The notes below the pieces were generated by a model. The model was not told the DNA's origin. It did not search any database and worked only from the letters and a program-made list of their open reading frames with translations. DNA of 5,011 nucleotides from NCBI GenBank assembly GCA_038234155.1, contig JBBSUT010000155.1, positions 1-5,011 of the forward strand, given 5' to 3'. Position 1 is the stretch's first letter; each line of letters begins with the position of its first letter. The DNA is from Novosphingopyxis sp038234155 (lineage in GTDB: Bacteria; Pseudomonadota; Alphaproteobacteria; Sphingomonadales; Sphingomonadaceae). A program made the position numbers and the translations under genes. Shown piece after piece: positions 1 through 5,011 of this stretch.

Positions 1-234
1 AAATGTACCCTCGGCCACATGCTCCTCTCCATTGGGTCCCTTCATGGCCATCGCGCTGCGCCCACCTGCGCGCCAGTCCTGCGCGATGATCTCGGTGCGC
101 CAGGGTTTGGGACACCACCACTCGGCCATGCGGCCCGTGATAACCTGCCACACCTTTTCGGGCGGCGCGGCGATATGACGGGTAACGGACAGTTCGAAAC
201 CGTTTTCATTCTGCGGATATTGGGTATCGGACAT
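1..234 (-). CDS. SRPBCC / AHSA1-like domain protein (partial, N-terminal 78 codons)
   Basis: The minus strand is open from an ATG at 234 to base 1 with no stop, so the gene continues beyond the left edge. The 78 visible residues begin MSDTQYPQNENGFELSV and continue with a start typical of the Bet v1-like SRPBCC/AHSA1 (Hsp90-ATPase-activator-like) fold: a first beta strand (residues 14-20, FELSVTR), the IAAPPEKVW segment (21-29), a Trp-rich stretch (EWWCPKPW, 38-45) and the start of the next strands (DWRAGGR, 53-59). Proteins of this fold bind hydrophobic ligands in a cavity; the substrate here cannot be read from sequence. No signal peptide or membrane segment is visible, so it is probably cytoplasmic. 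An AAAGGAT Shine-Dalgarno-like sequence (AGGA at 244-247 on the opposite strand) lies 9 nt before the ATG and supports this start. The gene is divergent from an HxlR regulator, a common arrangement for small SRPBCC genes, so the regulator plausibly controls it. The family call is fairly firm; the function is unknown. Confidence 0.85.
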   Translation of the reverse strand, partial: MSDTQYPQNENGFELSVTRHIAAPPEKVWQVITGRMAEWWCPKPWRTEIIAQDWRAGGRSAMAMKGPNGEEHVAEGTF

Positions 235-278
235 GCCATTCTATCCTTTGCATTTCCGATCGCTTGGCGACTCGGACC

Positions 279-307
279 TTGCCTTTCATGCCTCCTCAAG
301 TTATAAA
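279..307 (+). promoter_or_regulatory. sigma70-like promoter of the HxlR regulator gene
   Basis: TTGCCT (279-284) and TATAAA (302-307) are separated by exactly 17 bp, each matching the -35/-10 consensus well. Initiation about 7 nt after the -10 would fall at roughly 313-316, on or next to the ATG at 316. No Shine-Dalgarno sequence precedes that ATG. The simplest reading is a leaderless or nearly leaderless transcript. Confidence 0.6.
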
Positions 308-315
308 TCGCAACT
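299..315. promoter_or_regulatory. dyad overlapping the hxlR -10 (putative HxlR operator)
   Basis: AGTTATAAATCGCAACT has AGTT at one end (299-302) and its inverse AACT at the other (312-315). It is 17 bp long with its centre at 307. It covers the -10 box and reaches the base before the hxlR start codon, so binding would block RNA polymerase. HxlR-family regulators bind as dimers to short dyads and often autoregulate. A related dyad with the same geometry lies upstream of cobS (1044-1060). The symmetry is visible; the assignment to this regulator is inference. Confidence 0.45.
300..305 (-). promoter_or_regulatory. possible -10 box for the divergent SRPBCC gene
   Basis: Read on the minus strand, 300-305 is TATAAC, five of six matches to the TATAAT consensus. 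The hexamer 17 bp upstream (323-328, TTTTTA on the minus strand) is a poor -35. Transcription from here would give a leader of roughly 60 nt before the SRPBCC ATG. The box sits inside the same dyad as the hxlR -10, so one bound regulator could block both directions. This is a weak prediction based on one hexamer. Confidence 0.3.
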
Positions 316-1041
316 ATGAAATTAAAAAAGATAACCAGCGGTCCCCCTCCCTCCTTCAAGCGCCGCTATGACGAGGCCTGCGCCGCTACTCATGCGATGG
401 ACATTATCGGCGAGCGCTGGGCGGTGCCGGTCATGCGCGAGCTGATGCTCGGACCACGGCGGTTTTCCGAGATAAAGGCCAGCATCAACGGCATCAGCGC
501 CAATGTGCTGACCCAGCGTCTTGGATCGCTCGAGGCGGCAGGCGTGATCGAACGCGAGACCCTGCCCCCACCGGCTTCCGTGCAGGTCTACAAGCTGACT
601 GCCTGGGGCTACGAAGCTGCGCCGATTTTTCAGGTGATGGGCCGCTGGGCGGTGAAATCTCCGATGCACGATCCCACGCGCCCGTTCAGCGCGACGTCGC
701 TGATGCTGTCGCTGCGCACGATGCTCGACCGCGACGCGGCCGCATCGCTAGAGGGGACGATCCTGCTGCGGCTCGCAGGAGAAAATTATTACTGGTCGAA
801 GGAGGGCGATGACATCACGATCGGCCGCGGCGTGCCCGAAGCGCGCGCACGGGTCACCATCAGCGGCGCGCCGTCCATCCTCGCCGGGTGGCTCTACGGC
901 GGGGGTGAGGATGCCATGCTGGCGGCCGCCGATCAGCTGAGCGTGGAGGGCGATCTGGACTTCGCGATGCGCTTTGCCGATTGCTTCGATCAGCCCGAAA
1001 AGGCCTCGTTCCCGATCGCCAAGGACACAGCGGAGCGCTGA
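316..1041 (+). CDS. HxlR-family winged-helix transcriptional regulator with SCP2-like C-terminal domain
   Basis: This 241-aa protein starts at ATG 316. A stop codon in the same frame at 304-306 rules out any longer form. Residues about 18-112 are an HxlR-type winged helix: the conserved entry CAATHAMDIIGERW (22-35), the helix-turn-helix region from RRFSEIK (48-54) through NVLTQRLGSLEAAGVIER (63-80), and the wing ending at YKLTAWGYE (92-100). Residues about 125-230 form a second domain resembling the SCP2/sterol-carrier-like fold attached to a subset of HxlR proteins (GTILLRLAGENYYW, 147-160; VTISGAPSILAGWL, 180-193). This domain may bind a hydrophobic ligand, which would make the protein a one-component sensor. 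Cys22 sits at the position where redox-sensing HxlR proteins carry their reactive cysteine; the only other cysteine is Cys223. No Shine-Dalgarno is seen, and a promoter lies immediately upstream. It is divergent from the SRPBCC gene and 65 bp upstream of cobS on the same strand. The family is clear; ligand and targets are unknown. Confidence 0.92.
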   Translation: MKLKKITSGPPPSFKRRYDEACAATHAMDIIGERWAVPVMRELMLGPRRFSEIKASINGISANVLTQRLGSLEAAGVIERETLPPPASVQVYKLTAWGYEAAPIFQVMGRWAVKSPMHDPTRPFSATSLMLSLRTMLDRDAAASLEGTILLRLAGENYYWSKEGDDITIGRGVPEARARVTISGAPSILAGWLYGGGEDAMLAAADQLSVEGDLDFAMRFADCFDQPEKASFPIAKDTAER

Positions 1042-1043
1042 CG

Positions 1044-1060
1044 CGTTGCAAGCTGCAACT
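1044..1060. promoter_or_regulatory. GTTGCA-N3-TGCAAC dyad between hxlR and cobS (putative operator)
   Basis: GTTGCA (1045-1050) and TGCAAC (1054-1059) form perfect 6-bp inverted half-sites around AGC, just after the hxlR stop codon. Aligned on centres, the 17-mer matches the dyad at 299-315 at 11 positions, including GTT on the left and GCAACT on the right. No T-run follows, so an intrinsic terminator is unlikely; an operator fits better. The left half-site contains TTGCAA, which could serve as a -35, but no good -10 lies at the right spacing (TACCTC at 1069-1074 is poor). The target gene would be cobS. The symmetry is certain and the role is inferred. Confidence 0.45.
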
Positions 1061-1096
1061 CCAATCTCTACCTCCGCTATCGACTCTCCCGCCCGC

Positions 1097-1100
1097 AGGA
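1097..1100 (+). promoter_or_regulatory. ribosome binding site of cobS
   Basis: AGGA lies 6 nt before the ATG at 1107. It decides the start: the reading frame is open back to about 981, but that upstream part overlaps the hxlR coding region and has no resemblance to the CobS N-terminus. Confidence 0.7.
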
Positions 1101-1106
1101 CGATCC

Positions 1107-2099
1107 ATGACCGACATATCAAATACCCAGCCAGACAGCCGCGCCGATACGGTGATGGACGCGCCCGACAAGATGGTGGACGCGCAGGAACTGTTCGGCA
1201 TTCCCTTCGCCATGCAGGTGCCGGCCTTCAGCGAGGCGGACGAGCGCGTGCCCGATCTGGACCCCAGCTATGTGTTCGATCCGGACACCACCGCGGCGAT
1301 CCTGGCCGGCTTCGCCTACAACCGGCGCGTCATGGTGCAGGGCTATCACGGCACGGGCAAGTCCACCCATATCGAGCAGGTCGCCGCGCGCCTCAACTGG
1401 CCGTGTATCCGCATCAATCTGGATGCGCATATCAGCCGCATCGATCTGGTCGGCCGCGATGCGATCGTGCTCAAGGACGGCCAGCAGGTAACCGAATTTC
1501 GCGAAGGCCTGCTGCCCTGGGCGCTGCAGACGCCGACGGCGCTGGTTTTCGACGAATATGACGCCGGGCGCCCCGACGTGATGTTCGTGATCCAGCGCGT
1601 GCTGGAGACCGAGGGCAAGCTGACGCTGCTCGATCAGAACCGCGTGATCCGGCCGAACAAATTTTTCCGCATGTTCGCCACCGCCAACACCGTGGGTCTG
1701 GGCGATACCAGCGGGCTCTACCACGGCACGCAGCAGATCAACCAGGGCCAGATGGACCGCTGGAACATCGTCGTCACGCTCAACTATCTGGCCGCCGCGA
1801 CCGAGGCGAAGGTGGTGCTGAGCAAGGTATCCGATACCCCGGCGGACACCGTGCAGAAGATGGTCAAGGTCGCCGACCTCTCGCGTCAGGGCTTCGTCAA
1901 CGGGGACATCTCGACGGTGATGAGCCCGCGCACGGTGATCAGCTGGGCGCAGAACACCGCCATCTTCCACGATGTCGGCTTCGCCTTCCGGCTGACCTTC
2001 CTCAACAAATGCGACGAGGCCGAGCGTCAGCTGGTCGCCGAATATTATCAGCGCGTGTTCGGCAAGGACTTGCCCGAAAGCGTGGCGGGACCGCAGTAA
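1107..2099 (+). CDS. cobS: CobS, AAA+ ATPase subunit of aerobic cobaltochelatase (MoxR-like)
   Basis: This 330-aa protein has the usual CobS length. The N-terminal segment includes ELFGIPFAMQVPAFSEAD (28-45), typical of CobS. The AAA+ core follows: Walker A GYHGTGKS (79-86, Lys85), the segment RIDLVGRDAIVLKDG (111-125), Walker B ALVFDEYD (145-152, Asp149/Glu150), sensor-1 ATANT (191-195, Asn194), a likely arginine finger in QMDRW (215-219, Arg218) and a sensor-2-like SPRTVISWA (273-281, Arg275). In aerobic cobalamin synthesis, CobS with CobT powers ATP-dependent Co2+ insertion by CobN into hydrogenobyrinic acid a,c-diamide; it is cytoplasmic. The ATG at 1107 is favoured by AGGA 6 nt upstream and by alignment with the family start. 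It probably forms an operon with cobT, which begins within 41 nt of its stop. A putative operator lies upstream. All motifs needed for ATPase activity are intact. Because no cobN is in view, a role in another AAA+/VWA system cannot be excluded. Confidence 0.95.
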   Translation: MTDISNTQPDSRADTVMDAPDKMVDAQELFGIPFAMQVPAFSEADERVPDLDPSYVFDPDTTAAILAGFAYNRRVMVQGYHGTGKSTHIEQVAARLNWPCIRINLDAHISRIDLVGRDAIVLKDGQQVTEFREGLLPWALQTPTALVFDEYDAGRPDVMFVIQRVLETEGKLTLLDQNRVIRPNKFFRMFATANTVGLGDTSGLYHGTQQINQGQMDRWNIVVTLNYLAAATEAKVVLSKVSDTPADTVQKMVKVADLSRQGFVNGDISTVMSPRTVISWAQNTAIFHDVGFAFRLTFLNKCDEAERQLVAEYYQRVFGKDLPESVAGPQ

Positions 2100-2139
2100 G
2101 CGAGCGCGCGTTATCACCGACCGTACCCGCCTCGATGAT

Positions 2140-3930
2140 TTGCGATCTGCGCTGGCCGGGTGCGCGCGAGCGATGGCGCATGAGCCCGAGCTCGACGTCG
2201 CCTGGACCGCCGATGCGCCGTCGGCCTCTCGCGGGCACATGAAATTGCCGATGCCCGCGCGCGATCTGCCACCCGAGCAGATCGCCGAAGCGCGCGGCTA
2301 TGCCGACCAGTTTGCGCTCCGAATGCGCCATCATGACGCCGCCGCCCACGCCAGGGCGCGCCCGCGCGAAGCCATCGCCTCGGCTGCGTTCGACGCGATC
2401 GAGAACGCGCGGATCGATGCGCTGGGATCGCGCGGGATGGACGGGGTCGGCAACAATCTTACCGCCGCGCTGGAGCAGCGGATGCGCTCGGACGCCATCG
2501 TGCGCGCCCGCGCGCGCGATGAAGTGCCGCTGTCCACCGCGCTGCAGCTGCTCGTGCGCGAACGGCTGACCGGTCAAGCTGCGCCCGCGCCCACACAAGC
2601 CGGGCTCGATCTCGTGCGCGACTGGATCGAGGAGCGCGCCGGCGATGATCTCGATACGCTGGCGCTCGCGCTTGACGATCAGCGCGCCTTTGCAGCCCTC
2701 GCCCAGACCATGTTGGAGCATCTCGATCTAACCGAAGGCCAGGTGGAGCCCGACGAGGGTGACGACGGCGGCGACGAGGATGAGGAAGACCTTTCCGAAG
2801 ACCAGCAGGACGACGAGAACGACGATCAGGGCGACAGCGGCCAGACCGAGATGCGCGCCGAATCCGACGATAGTTCGGGCGAGGAGAACGAGGACCAGAC
2901 CGACGGCGAAATGTCCGACGACGGCGACATGACGCAAGGCGACATGGGCGACGAGGGCATGCAGCCGGTGCGCCCCAATCGCCCGAACTGGGACCAGTCG
3001 CCCGATCTTGGCTATGACCGGTGGACCGACCGGTTTGACGAGATTGTCGAGGCGTCCGAGCTGGCCGACGAGGAAGAACTCACCCGCCTGCGCCAGTTCC
3101 TCGATCAGCAGCTGGCCAATCTGCAGGGCACGGTGACCAAGCTTGCCCACCGTCTTCAGCGCCGCCTGATGGCGCAGCAGAACCGCAGCTGGGATTTCGA
3201 TCAGGAAGAAGGTTTGCTCGATGCCGCGCGTCTTGCCCGCGTGATCGTGAGCCCCGGCCATTCGCTGAGCTACAAGATCGAGCGCGAGACCGCCTTTCGC
3301 GATACCATCGTGACGCTGCTGATCGATAACAGCGGGTCGATGCGCGGCCGGCCGATCGGCATCGCCGCGGTTAGCGCCGAGATACTCGCGCGCACGCTGG
3401 AGCGGTGCGGCGTGAAGACCGAAATCCTGGGCTTTACCACCCGCGCCTGGAAGGGCGGGCAATCGCGCGAGGACTGGCTGGCCGCCGATCGCCCGGCCCA
3501 GCCAGGCCGCCTCAACGATCTGCGCCACATCATCTACAAGAAAGCCGACGAACCCTGGCGGCGGGCCAAACGCAATCTGGGCCTGATGATGCGCGAAGGC
3601 CTGCTGAAGGAAAATATCGACGGCGAGGCGCTGCTATGGGCGCATGCCCGCATGATCGCGCGGCCCGAGGAACGCCGCATCCTGATGGTGATATCCGACG
3701 GCGCGCCGGTCGACGACAGCACGCTCTCGGTCAACCACGGCGCCTATCTTGAGCAGCATTTGCGCAAGGTGATCGACTGGATCGAGACGCGCAGCCCGGT
3801 TCAGCTCGTCGCCATCGGCATCGGCCACGACGTCACCCGCTATTACAAGCGCGCGGTGACGATCATGGACGCCGAGCAGCTGGGCGGCACCATGATCGAA
3901 CAGCTGGCGGAGCTGTTCGAGGAGGAATAG
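2140..3930 (+). CDS. cobT: CobT, VWA-domain subunit of aerobic cobaltochelatase (start uncertain)
   Basis: This is the partner of CobS in the cobaltochelatase chaperone complex. From the TTG at 2140 it has 596 residues, close to the normal CobT size. Residues 1-200 are a mainly helical N-terminal domain (NARIDALGSRGMDGVGNNL is typical). Residues 203-272 are an extremely acidic linker with 35 Asp/Glu in 70 residues and no Lys. A helical region follows (about 290-385), then the C-terminal VWA domain with an intact MIDAS: DNSGSM (396-401), Thr433/Thr434 in GFTTRAW, and SDG (519-521). KENIDGEAL (490-498) and the ending QLAELFEEE are also CobT-like. The start is unclear. TTG 2140 has no Shine-Dalgarno and cuts off residues that look conserved; the in-frame codons before it read ITDRTRLDD from an ATC at 2113. 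ATG 2173 would be shorter still. There is no ATG, GTG or TTG in this frame between 2041 and 2139. Translation is probably coupled to cobS. Product call is firm; only the N-terminus is in doubt. Confidence 0.93.
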   Translation: MRSALAGCARAMAHEPELDVAWTADAPSASRGHMKLPMPARDLPPEQIAEARGYADQFALRMRHHDAAAHARARPREAIASAAFDAIENARIDALGSRGMDGVGNNLTAALEQRMRSDAIVRARARDEVPLSTALQLLVRERLTGQAAPAPTQAGLDLVRDWIEERAGDDLDTLALALDDQRAFAALAQTMLEHLDLTEGQVEPDEGDDGGDEDEEDLSEDQQDDENDDQGDSGQTEMRAESDDSSGEENEDQTDGEMSDDGDMTQGDMGDEGMQPVRPNRPNWDQSPDLGYDRWTDRFDEIVEASELADEEELTRLRQFLDQQLANLQGTVTKLAHRLQRRLMAQQNRSWDFDQEEGLLDAARLARVIVSPGHSLSYKIERETAFRDTIVTLLIDNSGSMRGRPIGIAAVSAEILARTLERCGVKTEILGFTTRAWKGGQSREDWLAADRPAQPGRLNDLRHIIYKKADEPWRRAKRNLGLMMREGLLKENIDGEALLWAHARMIARPEERRILMVISDGAPVDDSTLSVNHGAYLEQHLRKVIDWIETRSPVQLVAIGIGHDVTRYYKRAVTIMDAEQLGGTMIEQLAELFEEE

Positions 3931-3949
3931 CGGGCGCGCAAGTGGCGGC

Positions 3950-3986
3950 GGTGTGTTGATTTTGCGTCAGAACTGACACACACACC
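3950..3986. repeat. nested inverted repeats in the cobT-cysS gap
   Basis: The outer arms GGTGTGT (3950-3956) and ACACACC (3980-3986) are perfect 7-bp inverses. Inside them, TGCGTCAG (3963-3970) and CTGACACA (3973-3980) form an 18-bp dyad with 7 of 8 positions symmetric around AA. The inner dyad's 2-nt centre is too tight for an RNA hairpin and looks more like a protein-binding operator. The outer arms could form an RNA stem with a 23-nt loop. No T-tract follows, so an intrinsic cobT terminator is not supported. The element ends 4 nt before the cysS ATG, so it could affect cysS transcription or translation. Confidence 0.4.
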
Positions 3987-3990
3987 CGCG

Positions 3991-5011
3991 ATGCCCACCA
4001 CAACCCCGCTCCATCTCTACAACAGCCTCAGCCGCAAGGCGGAGACGTTCCGGCCCGTTCACAAAGGTCAGGCGCGGGTCTATACCTGCGGACCGACGGT
4101 GTATAATTACCCGCATATCGGCAATATGCGCGCTTATGTGTTCGCCGACACGCTGGGCCGAACGCTCAGTTTCAAGGGCTACCACCTGATCCACGTTATC
4201 AACATCACCGACGTTGGCCACCTGACCGACGATGCCGATGCCGGCGAGGATAAGCTGGAAAAGGCCGCGGCGGACAGCAGTCAGTCGATCTGGGATATCG
4301 CCAAACATTATACCCAGGCCTATTGGGCGGACATCGAAACGCTCAACATCCGGCAGCCTGCGCACTGGTCCATCGCCACCGATTATGTGCCCCAGATGAT
4401 CGCCTTTGCCCAAGGAATTGCTGCGCAGCATTGTTACGAGCTGGACGGCGGCCTCTATTTCGAGGTGTCGACCGTGGAGCATTATGGACGGCTCGCCCGC
4501 CGCAAAAAAAACGGCGGGGCAAAATACGATGATGCCGCCGCGCTGGAAGGCCGCATCGACAGCGTGGACGGCAAACGCCAGCCGCAGGATTTCGCGATCT
4601 GGCGCAAGACACCGCCGGGCGAAACACGGCAGATGGAGTGGGACAGTCCTTGGGGTAAAGGCGCGCCCGGCTGGCATCTGGAATGCTCGGTGATGAGCGA
4701 GAACCTGCTCGGCCTGCCGTTCGATATCCACACCGGCGGCATCGACCACCGCGAAATCCACCATCCCAATGAGATCGCCCAAAACCAGGCCTTTTGCGGC
4801 GGGGACGAAAGCGGCGCCAATATCTGGATGCACAATAATTTCCTGATCGACCGGACCGGCAAGATGTCGAAATCTTCAGGAGAGTTCCTCCGGCTGCCGC
4901 TGCTCGTGGAAAAAGGCATCCATCCGCTGGCCTATCGCCTGATGTGTCTGCAGGCGCATTATCGCAGCGAACTGGAATTCAGCTGGGACAATCTGGAGGC
5001 GGCGCTGACCC
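3991..5011 (+). CDS. cysS: cysteinyl-tRNA synthetase, CysRS (partial, first 340 codons)
   Basis: This class I aminoacyl-tRNA synthetase attaches cysteine to tRNA-Cys in the cytoplasm. The frame runs from ATG 3991 through the right edge without a stop; typical CysRS is about 450-500 aa, so the C-terminal tRNA-binding part is missing from view. The start LHLYNSLSRKAE (7-18) matches the family N-terminus. Visible motifs are CGPTVYN (33-39), the HIGH-type signature HIGN (42-45), NITDVGHLTDDAD (71-83), WHLECS (228-233), GGIDHREIHHPNEIAQ (249-264) and KMSKS (291-295). The zinc ligands expected by alignment with the E. coli enzyme are present: Cys33, Cys232, His257 and Glu261. The sequence after HIGN and around the zinc site differs from the common bacterial form (NITDVDDKI and PHHENEIAQS are usual). 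The ATG has no Shine-Dalgarno, and no other ATG, GTG or TTG start is seen in this frame back to the cobT stop. It lies 60 bp after cobT with inverted repeats between. The enzyme assignment is firm. Confidence 0.95.
   Translation, partial: MPTTTPLHLYNSLSRKAETFRPVHKGQARVYTCGPTVYNYPHIGNMRAYVFADTLGRTLSFKGYHLIHVINITDVGHLTDDADAGEDKLEKAAADSSQSIWDIAKHYTQAYWADIETLNIRQPAHWSIATDYVPQMIAFAQGIAAQHCYELDGGLYFEVSTVEHYGRLARRKKNGGAKYDDAAALEGRIDSVDGKRQPQDFAIWRKTPPGETRQMEWDSPWGKGAPGWHLECSVMSENLLGLPFDIHTGGIDHREIHHPNEIAQNQAFCGGDESGANIWMHNNFLIDRTGKMSKSSGEFLRLPLLVEKGIHPLAYRLMCLQAHYRSELEFSWDNLEAALT

Noticed and set aside
1045..1068. Intrinsic terminator after hxlR
   Set aside because: The stem is only 6 bp with a 3-nt loop and is followed by TCCAATCTC rather than a T-run.
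981..1106. Upstream extension of the cobS frame
   Set aside because: It overlaps hxlR coding sequence, shows no CobS similarity and lacks a ribosome site, whereas ATG 1107 has AGGA at good spacing.
1119..2240. Long minus-strand reading frame (373 codons) opposite cobS
   Set aside because: It is an antisense shadow of cobS in GC-rich DNA. It is His/Arg/Ala-rich with no recognisable domain, while the plus strand encodes an unmistakable CobS.
2009..2242. Plus-strand reading frame across the cobS-cobT junction
   Set aside because: It is Arg-rich and out of frame with both genes, overlapping cobS and the start of cobT. The composition is that of a shifted-frame shadow.
2490..2525. Alternating CG/GC stretch as a possible structural or recombination element
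   Set aside because: It is explained by Arg-Ala codons in CobT (RARARD) in a GC-rich genome.
2746..2955. Acidic low-complexity region as a possible insertion or separate gene
   Set aside because: A long Asp/Glu-rich linker between the N-terminal and VWA domains is normal in CobT, and the frame is continuous.
2728..3528. Minus-strand reading frame opposite the cobT linker and VWA region
   Set aside because: Its Val/Leu-rich stretch, which might look like a membrane segment, is just the reverse complement of the Asp/Glu-rich linker codons.
3967..4833. Minus-strand reading frame (288 codons) opposite cysS
   Set aside because: It is antisense to a clear CysRS with all motifs and has no domain of its own.

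Overview
The window is about 63-65% GC by eye, and its protein sequences look alphaproteobacterial, most likely from a sphingomonad (Sphingomonadales). The main evidence is a tandem cobS-cobT pair of the alphaproteobacterial type and an HxlR-SRPBCC divergent pair. The organism call is inferred from protein similarity recalled from memory, not from a search.

Layout. At the left edge, 1-234 on the minus strand holds the N-terminal 78 codons of an SRPBCC/AHSA1-like protein that runs off the window. An 81-bp divergent intergenic region (235-315) follows. It carries a good sigma70-like promoter and a dyad that overlaps its -10 box. Next, on the plus strand, is a 241-aa HxlR-family regulator with an SCP2-like C-terminal domain (316-1041). 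A 65-bp gap (1042-1106) contains a near-perfect GTTGCA-N3-TGCAAC dyad. It is followed by cobS (1107-2099, MoxR-like AAA+ ATPase) and cobT (about 2140-3930, VWA/MIDAS protein with a long acidic linker). After a 60-bp gap with nested inverted repeats comes cysS (3991 to the right edge, 340 codons visible), which encodes cysteinyl-tRNA synthetase. No intergenic stretch exceeds 300 bases. I saw no tRNA, rRNA, CRISPR, insertion sequence or convincing intrinsic terminator.

How the genes may work together. CobS and CobT are the ATPase and VWA partners of the aerobic cobaltochelatase, whose catalytic subunit is CobN. No cobN or other cobalamin gene is in this window, so the pair may serve CobN elsewhere or act as a stand-alone AAA+/VWA chaperone module. 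The HxlR regulator probably controls itself and perhaps its divergent SRPBCC neighbour. A related dyad upstream of cobS raises the possibility that it also controls cobST.

The observations most worth a second look are: (1) two centre-aligned 17-bp dyads matching at 11 of 17 positions, upstream of hxlR and of cobS; (2) an hxlR promoter so close to its ATG that the mRNA would be leaderless; (3) the lack of any ATG/GTG/TTG where the cobT N-terminus should begin, with an ATC there instead; (4) a CysRS with non-standard sequence around its conserved motifs; (5) inverted repeats and a tiny Cys-codon reading frame just before cysS.
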